Below are positions 52,465 through 60,580 of a DNA stretch of 64,000 nt, piece by piece. Made by a program: the position numbers and the translations under genes. This DNA comes from Clostridia bacterium (GTDB taxonomy: Bacteria > Bacillota > Clostridia > Oscillospirales > Acutalibacteraceae), in NCBI GenBank assembly GCA_024692685.1, contig JAILMJ010000010.1:1-64000 (forward strand), read 5' to 3'. The notes beneath the pieces are model-generated. The model had not been told where the DNA came from. It did no database searches and saw only the letters and a list, made by a program, of their open reading frames with translations. Numbering within the stretch: position 1 is the stretch's first letter; each line of letters begins with the position of its first letter.

Positions 52465-53547
52465 ATGGCAAACAGAATTTTCCAGAGTCTTATTCATCAG
52501 ATGCGCGATGCTGTGGGAAGGACTCTGGGTGTTATTGACGAAACCGGCACTATAATTGCGTGCAGTGAGTTGAGTAAAATCGGGGAGGTTTTTTCATCCG
52601 CTGTTGATGTTTTTTCCGATAATGAATCCCATATCATAAATGGTTACACTTTCTGCAATTTCGGCACCCACAGTCAGAATGACTATGCCGTCTTCGTTGA
52701 GGGTACAGATGAAACTGCCGCCAGATTTGCCTCTGTATGCTGTGTATCGCTTGATAATCTTAAACAGTATTATGAGGAGAAATATGACAGAGCTAACTTT
52801 ATCAAGAATGTCATTCTTGATAACATTCTCCCCGGTGATATTTACCTCAAATCGAGAGAACTCCGTTTCAACACCGACGTTTCGAGAGCCGTGCTTCTTG
52901 TCAGGGTTGTCGATCACAACGATGTTTCGGTTTATTATGCGGTCCAAAACCTTTTCCCCGATAAGAATAAAGATTTTATAATCAATATCAGTGAAACCGA
53001 TATAGTTATCGTCAAGGAAGTGCGCAGCAATACCGATTCAAAGGATCTTGAGAAACTTGCCAGATCCATTTCCGATTCCCTGAGCACCGAACTTTATACT
53101 CATGTGATCATCGGCATAGGCACCATTGTTGAAGGTATTAAAGATATAGCCCGTTCCTCCAAGGAGGCTCAGATTGCCCTTGAAGTCGGAAAGGTGTTTG
53201 ATACTGAGAAGACCATTGTTTCTTATGACAACCTCGGTATAGCCAGGCTCATTTATCAGCTTCCCACAACCCTTTGCGAGATGTTCCTCAAAGAAGTGTT
53301 CAAGAAGGGCTCCATTGACAGCCTTGACCACGAAACCCTGTTCACAATTCAGCGCTTTTTTGAGAATAACCTCAACGTTTCCGAAACCTCGAGAAAGCTC
53401 TTTGTTCACAGAAATACGCTTGTTTACAGGCTTGAAAAAATCAAGAAACTCACCGGCCTCGATCTGAGAGAATTTGACGATGCCATCATATTCAAAGTTG
53501 CGCTTATGGTCAAAAAGTATCTTGACGCAAAGCCTGTCAAATATTGA
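52465..53547 (+). CDS. PucR/CdaR-type transcriptional regulator
   Basis: 360 residues from the second ATG (52465), eight bases after GAGGGG. N-terminal 240 residues form a sensor-like region without a named domain; the C-terminal 55 residues are a PucR-type helix-turn-helix (TIQRFFENNLNVSETSRKLFVHRNTLVYRLEKIKKLTG). These regulators usually control nearby or own genes in response to metabolites. It precedes ftsE by 45 bases on the same strand with no terminator, so it may be co-transcribed with the FtsEX module. The ligand is unknown. Confidence 0.88.
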   Translation: MANRIFQSLIHQMRDAVGRTLGVIDETGTIIACSELSKIGEVFSSAVDVFSDNESHIINGYTFCNFGTHSQNDYAVFVEGTDETAARFASVCCVSLDNLKQYYEEKYDRANFIKNVILDNILPGDIYLKSRELRFNTDVSRAVLLVRVVDHNDVSVYYAVQNLFPDKNKDFIINISETDIVIVKEVRSNTDSKDLEKLARSISDSLSTELYTHVIIGIGTIVEGIKDIARSSKEAQIALEVGKVFDTEKTIVSYDNLGIARLIYQLPTTLCEMFLKEVFKKGSIDSLDHETLFTIQRFFENNLNVSETSRKLFVHRNTLVYRLEKIKKLTGLDLREFDDAIIFKVALMVKKYLDAKPVKY

Positions 53548-53592
53548 TAAAAACTTATTATTAGAATCAGTTAAAATCAGAGGAATAATATC

Positions 53593-54678
53593 GTGATTGA
53601 ATTTAAAAATGTCACAAAAAAATACGATAATAAAACGACGGCTCTGAATGACGTCAGCCTATCTATCGACAAAGGCGAGTTCGTTTTCGTTGTCGGTTCA
53701 TCCGGCGCCGGCAAAAGTACCTTCCTCAAGCTTATGATGAGGGAGGAGGTTCCCACGTCCGGCACAATTATCATAGACGGTATCAATCTGAATAAGATGA
53801 GAAAAAGAAATATCCCGAAACTCAGAAGAAAGCTCGGGATAGTGTTCCAGGATTTCAGACTTATTCCCACCATGACCGTCTTTAACAACGTGGCTTTTGC
53901 TATGAGAGTTATCGGCACAAAACAGAAAAAAATCAGACGCAGAGTGCCGTATCTTCTCAGCCTGATGGGCCTGAGCGAAAAGGCAAGAAATTATCCCAGA
54001 GAGCTTTCCGGCGGCGAGCAGCAGAGAGTTGCTCTTGCGAGAGCGCTGGCAAATGATGCCGATATAATCATTGCCGATGAGCCCACGGGAAATGTTGACC
54101 CGCAGATGAGTTATGAAATAGTTGATTTGCTCATGCGTCTCAACGAGGCGGGCACAACGGTCGTTATGGTTACCCACGAGCACGAGCTTGTCCGTCATTT
54201 TGACAAGCGTGTTATTATTCTCGATAAGGGTACGGTCATTTCCGACGGCGCAGTATTTGATCAGGACGCCGCTTCGGGCCACATCAATCCGGGCAGTGAG
54301 ATTCCTTCTCAGAGTTCACAACCTGTTGACCCTGTTGCGGATGAAGAGAAGCCCGTTGAATCGTCGGTAGTTTATGAAGACATAGTTTCCGACAGCAGCT
54401 TTGAGTCCGGTGAAGCCGTGACAGAGACTCTTGAAGTAACGGAAGAGTATCAGTCTGATGAATCCAAGGCTCCAGAGGATGCCGAAACAGTCGAGGAAGT
54501 TATTGATAAGGATAACATTCCCGACCTTGAAGAGGTTATCGAGGAAACAGCCGTACCTATAGACAGTATACCCTCTGAGCTTCCCGATCCGGTCGAAGTT
54601 ATCTCCGGGGACGCTCCCGAAGTTTCCGGATCAGAGGCTGTTGACGAACCTGCACCGGGAGGTGAGACGGATGACTAA
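53593..54678 (+). CDS. ftsE: Cell-division ATPase FtsE with long acidic C-terminal tail
   Basis: 361 residues from a GTG start (AGAGGA upstream), versus about 228 in typical FtsE. Residues 1-227 are a complete ABC ATPase: Walker A GSSGAGKST, Q-loop VFQDFRLIP, signature LSGGEQQRV, Walker B IIIADEPTGNVDP, switch VTHEHE. The extra 130 residues are Glu/Asp/Pro/Ser/Val-rich, about a quarter acidic, with repeats such as VEEVIDKDNIPDLEEVIEET, and predicted disordered. FtsEX converts ATP hydrolysis into activation of a wall hydrolase at the septum. The gene overlaps ftsX by eight bases (ATGACTAA). Confidence 0.93.
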   Translation: MIEFKNVTKKYDNKTTALNDVSLSIDKGEFVFVVGSSGAGKSTFLKLMMREEVPTSGTIIIDGINLNKMRKRNIPKLRRKLGIVFQDFRLIPTMTVFNNVAFAMRVIGTKQKKIRRRVPYLLSLMGLSEKARNYPRELSGGEQQRVALARALANDADIIIADEPTGNVDPQMSYEIVDLLMRLNEAGTTVVMVTHEHELVRHFDKRVIILDKGTVISDGAVFDQDAASGHINPGSEIPSQSSQPVDPVADEEKPVESSVVYEDIVSDSSFESGEAVTETLEVTEEYQSDESKAPEDAETVEEVIDKDNIPDLEEVIEETAVPIDSIPSELPDPVEVISGDAPEVSGSEAVDEPAPGGETDD

Positions 54679-55585
54679 ACTCAGATATCTGACCAGAGAG
54701 GGCTTCCGTAACCTCAAAGTCAATAAATTGATGACCATGGCTTCCATAACCGTCCTGTTCAGTTGTCTTGTGCTTATCGGGGTTGCGTTTATGTTGCTTG
54801 TCAATATTGAGTCGTTTATTGCCGGTATTGAGCAGGAAAATGTGATTTTGGTTTACGCCAACACCGATATCAGCGATTATGATTACTCACGTATGGGCGC
54901 TGAAATAAAAGCGTTTGACTATGTGGAGAAAGTTGAAGAAGTAAGGAAAGGTCCTGCATACGATCAGATTCTCTCTGAGCTTGATGAAAATCTCAGGGAG
55001 TATCTTAAGAGCGTAAATGAGAACCCTCTTCCGGACGCATACAGAATAACCGTTTCGGATATGTCGCATTTTGAGGATGTTGTCAATAAAGTTAAACTGC
55101 TCGAAAACGTATTGAGAGTTCACGAAAACAGCAGCCTCGCACGTAAACTGACCACTGTCAGAAATGCTATTCAGTACACAAGTATAGGCATTATCGCCAT
55201 GCTCCTCATTGTTTCACTGTTCATTATTTCCAATACAATCAGAGTGACAATGTTCAGCAGAAAGCTGGAAATCAACATTATGAAGAGCGTGGGAGCCACC
55301 AATTCATTTATCCGGTGGCCGTTTATGGTGGAGGGTGTAATAATCGGTATCATTGCCGGGATTCTCGCCACCGGAGCGGTCTGGGGACTTTATGAGCTGG
55401 TCTCAAAAGAGCTCCTTTATGTTTTCGAAACCTTCGGCGAGATAACCCGTATCGAGTTTATTGATTATGCGCCTTATCTCGGCACCGCATTTATATGCAT
55501 AGGAGTTTTCACCGGCATATTCGGATCTTCAACTTCCATAAGAAAATATCTCAGAGAAAGGAAGTTTGTTGAGCTTGATGACTAA
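54671..55585 (+). CDS. ftsX: Cell-division membrane protein FtsX
   Basis: 304 residues from ATG 54671 (GGGAGGTGAG upstream). Four transmembrane helices (about 22-45, 170-192, 222-245, 275-297) and an extracellular loop between the first two that binds hydrolase activators; the FtsX domain LEINIMKSVGATNSFIRWPFMVEG is present. Transmits the FtsE ATPase state to an extracellular hydrolase, here probably the M23 protein encoded next. Starts within the ftsE stop region and ends with another ATGACTAA overlap. Confidence 0.95.
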   Translation: MTKLRYLTREGFRNLKVNKLMTMASITVLFSCLVLIGVAFMLLVNIESFIAGIEQENVILVYANTDISDYDYSRMGAEIKAFDYVEKVEEVRKGPAYDQILSELDENLREYLKSVNENPLPDAYRITVSDMSHFEDVVNKVKLLENVLRVHENSSLARKLTTVRNAIQYTSIGIIAMLLIVSLFIISNTIRVTMFSRKLEINIMKSVGATNSFIRWPFMVEGVIIGIIAGILATGAVWGLYELVSKELLYVFETFGEITRIEFIDYAPYLGTAFICIGVFTGIFGSSTSIRKYLRERKFVELDD

Positions 55586-56927
55586 ACGGAGAAAAATTTT
55601 TCGACTTGCAGCGGCTTTTCTGGCTGTTTGCTGCCTGATTGCTTCGGTTTGTTTTTCGGCTCCTCAGGTTTCGGCTGATGAAGAACTCGAAGACCTTCAG
55701 AAACAGTATGAAGAGCTCGAGAAAGAGATAGAGAAAAACCAGAGTGAACTTAATGAAGTTCAGGGTGATATAAAGGACAATAAGTCCAAACTCAAAACCC
55801 TGAATAACGAAATAGACAGTATCAATTCCCAGATAAGTATTCTTAACAGCAGAATTGATGCCCTGAATAATGATATTTCCGAAATTGAAGGCAAAATTGC
55901 TTCCACCAATGATGAAATATCCGAGATGAATGATAATATCGCCCTTGTAGAGAAGCAGATAGATGAAACCCATAATTATATGGAGGACACCAAAAACATG
56001 CTTCTCGGCAGAATAAGGGAGAATTATATGGCGGGCGAGTCCTCGACGGTTGAGATGCTTTTTACCAGCGATGACCTTTCGACTTACTTTGCCCGTGAAG
56101 AACTTATGATGAGAGTTTCGGAGAATGATGCCGCTCTCATTGAAGAGTTGTCAAAAAAGATAGATGAACTCAATCAGCTTGAGGACAAGCTTGATGCTCA
56201 GAAGGTTAAACTTGAAGAAAAAAAGGCGTCGCTCGAGTCCGAAAAGGCCGATCTGGATGCCCGTAAGGTTGACTTGAAAGACAGCAAGAGTACGGAACAG
56301 AGCAAGAAAAAGCAGGTCACCGGCAAGCAGCAGGAAGTTCAGGAAATCATAAATGATCTCGACAAGGACAGCGACGAGTACAAGGCAGCCATCAAGAAGG
56401 CGCAGGCTGAGAAGGAGATTCTTTCAAGGCAGATAGATGAATACATCAGAGAGCACGGCTCCACTGTCGGAGATACCCCCGATTCATCCTACGGTAATGA
56501 CGGTAAAATGGCTTGGCCTGTCAAGTTTGAGAGCTATATAACTGCCGGTTATCCTTCGTATTCCGACGGATCTCCCCACTGGGGTATTGATATCTGCGCG
56601 GTCGGCGGAAACACCAGAGGCAGACCTTTCAACGCCGCACAGGGCGGTGAAGTGATTATTGCAGTCAACGACAGCAACTGGAATTACGGTTTCGGCAATT
56701 ACTGCGTTATAGACCACGGTGACGGCACACAGACACTGTATGCTCACTCGGATAATATCAAGGTTTCCGTAGGCCAGGTGGTTCAGAAAGGTCAGGAAAT
56801 CGGTATCATCGGAGCCACCGGTAATGTTACAGGGCCTCACCTTCATTTTGAAGTCAGAGTCAAGAACGCCGACGGTTCTGTCAGCCGCGTCCAGCCCCTT
56901 AACTATGTTTCCAATCCTTATAATTAA
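55578..56927 (+). CDS. Secreted coiled-coil M23 (LytM) peptidoglycan hydrolase, EnvC/PcsB-like
   Basis: 449 residues from ATG 55578, which overlaps the ftsX stop by eight bases. Sec signal cut near residue 33 (VSA-DE). Residues 35-275 form a long coiled coil rich in Glu/Lys/Asn/Asp, the FtsX-docking type seen in EnvC and PcsB. The C-terminal LytM domain keeps zinc ligands in HWGID (His334, Asp338) and HLHFE (His421, His423), so unlike E. coli EnvC it should be an active endopeptidase. It likely splits septal peptidoglycan under FtsEX control. Confidence 0.93.
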   Translation: MTKRRKIFRLAAAFLAVCCLIASVCFSAPQVSADEELEDLQKQYEELEKEIEKNQSELNEVQGDIKDNKSKLKTLNNEIDSINSQISILNSRIDALNNDISEIEGKIASTNDEISEMNDNIALVEKQIDETHNYMEDTKNMLLGRIRENYMAGESSTVEMLFTSDDLSTYFAREELMMRVSENDAALIEELSKKIDELNQLEDKLDAQKVKLEEKKASLESEKADLDARKVDLKDSKSTEQSKKKQVTGKQQEVQEIINDLDKDSDEYKAAIKKAQAEKEILSRQIDEYIREHGSTVGDTPDSSYGNDGKMAWPVKFESYITAGYPSYSDGSPHWGIDICAVGGNTRGRPFNAAQGGEVIIAVNDSNWNYGFGNYCVIDHGDGTQTLYAHSDNIKVSVGQVVQKGQEIGIIGATGNVTGPHLHFEVRVKNADGSVSRVQPLNYVSNPYN

Positions 56928-56944
56928 TTCAGAGAGGTAACAGC

Positions 56945-58135
56945 TTGAATAAAAAAATCTCGGTCGGCCTGAGCCTTTCACTCATAATTCTTGCCGTCAC
57001 TGCGACTTTTGCCCTGACAATGGTATTTTCAAGGCAGATTTATAACAGAATAATCAGCAATATCTCGCAGCGTTCGCACACTTATGAGGCCGCCGAAGAG
57101 ATAAACAAGATTATTTCCAACAATTTTTACGGCGATTTGCGTGAATATAATAACAATCTCGGTTCGTATCTTGCCGAAGGCTACGTAAAAAGCCTTAACG
57201 ACCCCAACAGTGTTTATATGAACGCTTCCGAATACGCTGAATATAACGCTCTGCTTGAGCAGGGTCAGACCGGTGTCGGTATTGATACAGCTTATGATTA
57301 TACAGACGGCCGACTTAAAATTACGCGCGTTTATGCCGGCTCTCCTGCCGAGGCGGAGGGTTTGCAGGTTGGCGATGTGATTACAGCTGTCAATAATGAA
57401 GCGGTCAACAGGTCAAGCTTTGTTCTGCTTCAAAAGAGTTTTTACGGCTCCAAGCTGCAGACCGTAAAGATTGAGTATCTCAGAAATGATGAAACAAAAA
57501 CTGCGGAGCCTATGCTCGGGTTTGTTATTCCTTCAGTTACCGGTTCGGTTGAAGGCACGGTCGGTTACGCAAGAATAACCCGCTTTTATAAAAACACCGC
57601 TGATGAACTCCGTTCCGTTCTTGAGAATTTCAAGTCGCTTGACGCCGAGGGTGTGGTAATTGATTTGCGCTCCACCTCGGAGGGTACGATAAAGTATGCC
57701 GCGGATGCGCTTGATGTTATTCTTCCCGGCAGTGCGGATTGTATTGCGCTGGCAAAATACAACAACGACGAGGTCACAACCTTCACCCCGGAGAGCAGCA
57801 GCTTTAATTTCAATTTTGCCGTTCTCATTGATTCGCAGACCTCCGGCCCCGCCGAACTGTTTGCCGCGGATATGAGGGCGCTGAAGCAGGCGCAGCTTAT
57901 AGGTACCGTTACCGCGGGAGTGGGCACGATGCAAAGCGTCTATAACCTTGATAACGGCGGAGCTCTGCTCCTTACCGTTGCCCTGATTATTCCCGCAGGC
58001 GATGAGTCGTTTGTTTATGACGGGGTAGGCATCTCTCCCACTATTGAAGTTGAGTCTGACTATTCGCAGTCTGTTTTACTTGATTCAGCGCAGGATGCTC
58101 CTTTGCGCAAAGCGTTTTCATTACTCGCACAATGA
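56945..58135 (+). CDS. S41 (CtpA-like) protein with degenerate active site
   Basis: 396 residues from a TTG start (AGAGAGG upstream). N-terminal membrane helix (8-28), PDZ domain (about 108-185) and an S41 fold. The catalytic motifs are altered: the usual SASASE-type nucleophile motif reads TSGPAE (299-304), where the serine position is occupied by Gly301, and the TFGKG lysine motif reads TAGVG (333-337) with Val336 in place of the catalytic Lys. It is therefore probably a non-proteolytic scaffold or regulator. It follows the M23 gene by 17 bases and ends the FtsEX module, matching the ftsEX-ctpB order of Bacillus but without protease residues. Confidence 0.85.
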   Translation: MNKKISVGLSLSLIILAVTATFALTMVFSRQIYNRIISNISQRSHTYEAAEEINKIISNNFYGDLREYNNNLGSYLAEGYVKSLNDPNSVYMNASEYAEYNALLEQGQTGVGIDTAYDYTDGRLKITRVYAGSPAEAEGLQVGDVITAVNNEAVNRSSFVLLQKSFYGSKLQTVKIEYLRNDETKTAEPMLGFVIPSVTGSVEGTVGYARITRFYKNTADELRSVLENFKSLDAEGVVIDLRSTSEGTIKYAADALDVILPGSADCIALAKYNNDEVTTFTPESSSFNFNFAVLIDSQTSGPAELFAADMRALKQAQLIGTVTAGVGTMQSVYNLDNGGALLLTVALIIPAGDESFVYDGVGISPTIEVESDYSQSVLLDSAQDAPLRKAFSLLAQ

Positions 58136-58142
58136 TTTTTAT

Positions 58143-58170
58143 GCCGAAGGCAGCGGTCTTCGGCTTTTTT
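58143..58170 (+). terminator. Terminator after the S41 gene
   Basis: Seven-base-pair stem GCCGAAG/CTTCGGC with an eight-base loop followed by TTTTTT. It ends the ftsE-ftsX-M23-S41 operon. Confidence 0.85.
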
Positions 58171-58197
58171 CTTGAACATCTTTTATAACGGAGACTT

Positions 58198-59253
58198 ATG
58201 CTTGATTTTACTTTACCGGATTTAACATCCTGGGAATTACTTACGAAAGACCGCTTGCCGGTAGTTGTATACGGTATGGGCAACGGCGCCGATCTGGTTT
58301 TCGGAGAACTGGAAAAGCTGAATATTCCGGTTGCGGGTGTAACCGCATCGGACGGCTTTGTGCGCGGTCAGACTTTTAGGGGATATAAATTGAAAAAGCT
58401 CTCCGAATTTGACGGAGAGTTCAGGCTTGTTGTAGCTTTCGGTTCTTCAAGACCGGAGGTCGTTGACCATATTCGCAGTCTCGGTGAAACCCGTGAAATC
58501 GTTGTGCCTACCGTGCCCGTATGTGACTCCGAAGTTATTAACAGGGATTTCACCCTTAAATATGAAAAAGAAATAAATGCCGTTTATAATTACCTTGACG
58601 AAAAATCGAGAAAAATATACGCCGACTGTTTCCGCTTTATGTATTCGGGCGACCTCGCTTACCTCTTCGGTGCCGTGACAGACAAGGACGAAATATTCGG
58701 CGATTATCTGAAATTAGGCAGCAGTGATGCCTACCTCGATCTTGGCGCGTATAAAGGCGATACGGTTGAGGAGTTTCTGAAGTATACCGGCGGCAGATAC
58801 AGTGAAATAACCGCTGTTGAGGCCGATAAGAAAAACTATGACAAGTTGCTGTCAAACACAAAAAAACTGACACATTTCAATGCGATTAACTGCGCCGTAT
58901 CCTCCGCTGACGGGAAAATTGCTTTTTCCGCTGCGGCAGGTCGGCAGTCGTCTGTTTCGGTATCCGGCGCGGTGATGCAGTGCCGCAGCGTCGACAGTAT
59001 CTGCCGCGGCAAAAGGGTAACTTATATCAAAGCGGATATTGAAGGCTCCGAGACAGCAATGCTCAAAGGCGCATTTAAAACAATTAAAGAGCAAATGCCC
59101 AAAATGAACATTGCTCTTTATCACAGAAGCACCGACTTTTTTGAGATTCCGATGTATTTTATAAAGAATTTTCCCGGTTATTCGCTTGCTGTCAGAAAGC
59201 ACCCGGGCATTCCGTGCTGGGATATGAATCTTTACTGTGTACCGCGTAATTAA
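58198..59253 (+). CDS. FkbM-family SAM-dependent methyltransferase
   Basis: 351 residues. An N-terminal NAD-binding-like segment (VVVYGMGNGADLVFGEL, about 24-40) precedes the FkbM methyltransferase core with YLDLGAYKGDTVEEF as the SAM-binding motif and DIEGSETAMLKG as the second family motif. Such proteins methylate sugars, cell-surface glycans or natural products; the N-terminal Rossmann-like half is common in the fused versions. ACGGAGA precedes the ATG. It lies just past the S41 terminator and has no obvious promoter, so its expression may depend on read-through. Confidence 0.85.
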   Translation: MLDFTLPDLTSWELLTKDRLPVVVYGMGNGADLVFGELEKLNIPVAGVTASDGFVRGQTFRGYKLKKLSEFDGEFRLVVAFGSSRPEVVDHIRSLGETREIVVPTVPVCDSEVINRDFTLKYEKEINAVYNYLDEKSRKIYADCFRFMYSGDLAYLFGAVTDKDEIFGDYLKLGSSDAYLDLGAYKGDTVEEFLKYTGGRYSEITAVEADKKNYDKLLSNTKKLTHFNAINCAVSSADGKIAFSAAAGRQSSVSVSGAVMQCRSVDSICRGKRVTYIKADIEGSETAMLKGAFKTIKEQMPKMNIALYHRSTDFFEIPMYFIKNFPGYSLAVRKHPGIPCWDMNLYCVPRN

Positions 59254-59260
59254 AACCTTA

Positions 59261-60055
59261 TCATTTGTTTTTAAGCATTTCTTCAAAACTCACTATGTTG
59301 AATTTTGAGTATTTTTTATACACCTCTTCAAATCCGCATTCAAGCATTTCTTTATTGTGGCAGTCTGAAGTGACAATAAAATATCCGCCGTTATCGTGAA
59401 TATACTGAGCAATTTCAATTGACGGATAAGGTGTCAGACGCACTTGCCTTGCGATTGCTCCCGTATTTATTTCAAGTGGTTTTTTGAAGGGAATAAGTCT
59501 GTCAACCGCATCCGTCCATGCCTTTCTGTAACGCCTGTCGCTTGTGTCGAACATCTTGTCCGCTTCGTTGAATTTGGTTACAAGGTCAAAATGCCCGATG
59601 AAATCCGCGCCGGTTTTATTGAGCACATTCCCGACGGTCTCATAGTATTTTTCCGCATAGCCGTAAATTGAGCCGCCGAAATACTTCTCCGCGCACTGTA
59701 TCTGCTCACGGGCGGAACTGTCAACAGGGCAGTATTCTCCGGAGCATAAAACATAATGCACAGACCCGATTGTGAAGTCATAGAGCGACGGGTCAAACTC
59801 GCTGTAGTAGTCAAGTTCTGTTCCGCAGTATATGTTCAGCCTGTCGCGGTACTTTTCCTTAAGTCCGTTTATTTCTTTGATATAGGCGGCTGTGCCTTCC
59901 TTTGTCATGCACCAGTCGCAGTCATAATCAACATATGCGTGGCCGGAAAAACCGAGAGCTTTGAACCCGCGTGCCGCCGCCTCTTTGACCATATCCTCAG
60001 GCGGATTCTTTCCGTCGCAATATGTTGAGTGGGTATGGAAATTCTCCTTAAACAT
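59261..60055 (-). CDS. PHP-domain phosphatase, HisJ-like
   Basis: 264 residues. PHP metal ligands HTHSTYCDG (His7, His9), FSGHAYVDYD, GTELDYY, FIGHFDL, EINTGAI and TSDCHNK are complete, as in histidinol-phosphatase HisJ. Likely dephosphorylates histidinol phosphate, but no his operon is adjacent and PHP phosphoesterases also act on other small phosphates. It overlaps the Cys-rich gene by eight bases, so the two are coupled. Confidence 0.88.
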   Translation of the reverse strand: MFKENFHTHSTYCDGKNPPEDMVKEAAARGFKALGFSGHAYVDYDCDWCMTKEGTAAYIKEINGLKEKYRDRLNIYCGTELDYYSEFDPSLYDFTIGSVHYVLCSGEYCPVDSSAREQIQCAEKYFGGSIYGYAEKYYETVGNVLNKTGADFIGHFDLVTKFNEADKMFDTSDRRYRKAWTDAVDRLIPFKKPLEINTGAIARQVRLTPYPSIEIAQYIHDNGGYFIVTSDCHNKEMLECGFEEVYKKYSKFNIVSFEEMLKNK

Positions 60056-60551
60056 TTTCTGTGCCTCCGGTAAACGTATCTATCATTTTTTTGCTGTCAT
60101 TTATTATTTCGGTAACCGAGAGTATAAAATCTCTGCATTCCTCGTTTTTAACGAGAATTTCAGCCGCTCTTCTTACTGCGTTTAGATACCGCTTGCTGAA
60201 TTCTATTTCGTCAGCGTGTCTCACAAGCGGGCACAGTCCGTACCCTCTGAAATCCGGTACCGTTTTTATTTTATTGTTTTTGTCAAGCGTGGGAAACAGG
60301 GGAAAGAACATACACGAAATCGGTCTTTCATCTCTGTTGCATTTTCCGTTGCACACGGCAAGGCGGAAACCTCCCTCATTCTTGATATTGAGGTCTGTTG
60401 TTTCGCCCGGGAAAAGAAGCATTCCCGTTTCGCTGTCGCCCTTGCAGCACGCTTTGCCGCACAGGGTTCCGCAGTCCTTTTTCAGCGGGGTTCTGTCGTT
60501 CAGTATCTTTTTGACTTTCCGGCATACTTTGGATGTATTGCTGAGATTCAT
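60048..60551 (-). CDS. Cys-rich YkgJ-like metal-binding protein
   Basis: 167 residues with about nine cysteines in YkgJ/UPF0153-type order: CGTLCGKACCKG near residue 27, CNGKC near 68, RPISCMFFPL near 78 and YGLCPL near 105. Proteins of this pattern bind Fe-S or zinc. Cytoplasmic. Its start lies only 29 bases from the divergent isomerase start, and its end overlaps the PHP phosphatase by eight bases. The function of the family is unknown; a link with the phosphatase is suggested by coupling only. Confidence 0.75.
   Translation of the reverse strand: MNLSNTSKVCRKVKKILNDRTPLKKDCGTLCGKACCKGDSETGMLLFPGETTDLNIKNEGGFRLAVCNGKCNRDERPISCMFFPLFPTLDKNNKIKTVPDFRGYGLCPLVRHADEIEFSKRYLNAVRRAAEILVKNEECRDFILSVTEIINDSKKMIDTFTGGTENV
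60511..60539 (+). promoter_or_regulatory. Candidate promoter of the isomerase gene inside the Cys-rich gene
   Basis: TTGACT, 17 bases, TGTATT. The -10 is weak, but with only 29 bases between the divergent starts, a promoter inside the opposite coding sequence is required. Confidence 0.4.
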
Positions 60552-60580
60552 TTTTAATCACCTTTCGGGAGATGAATGTT

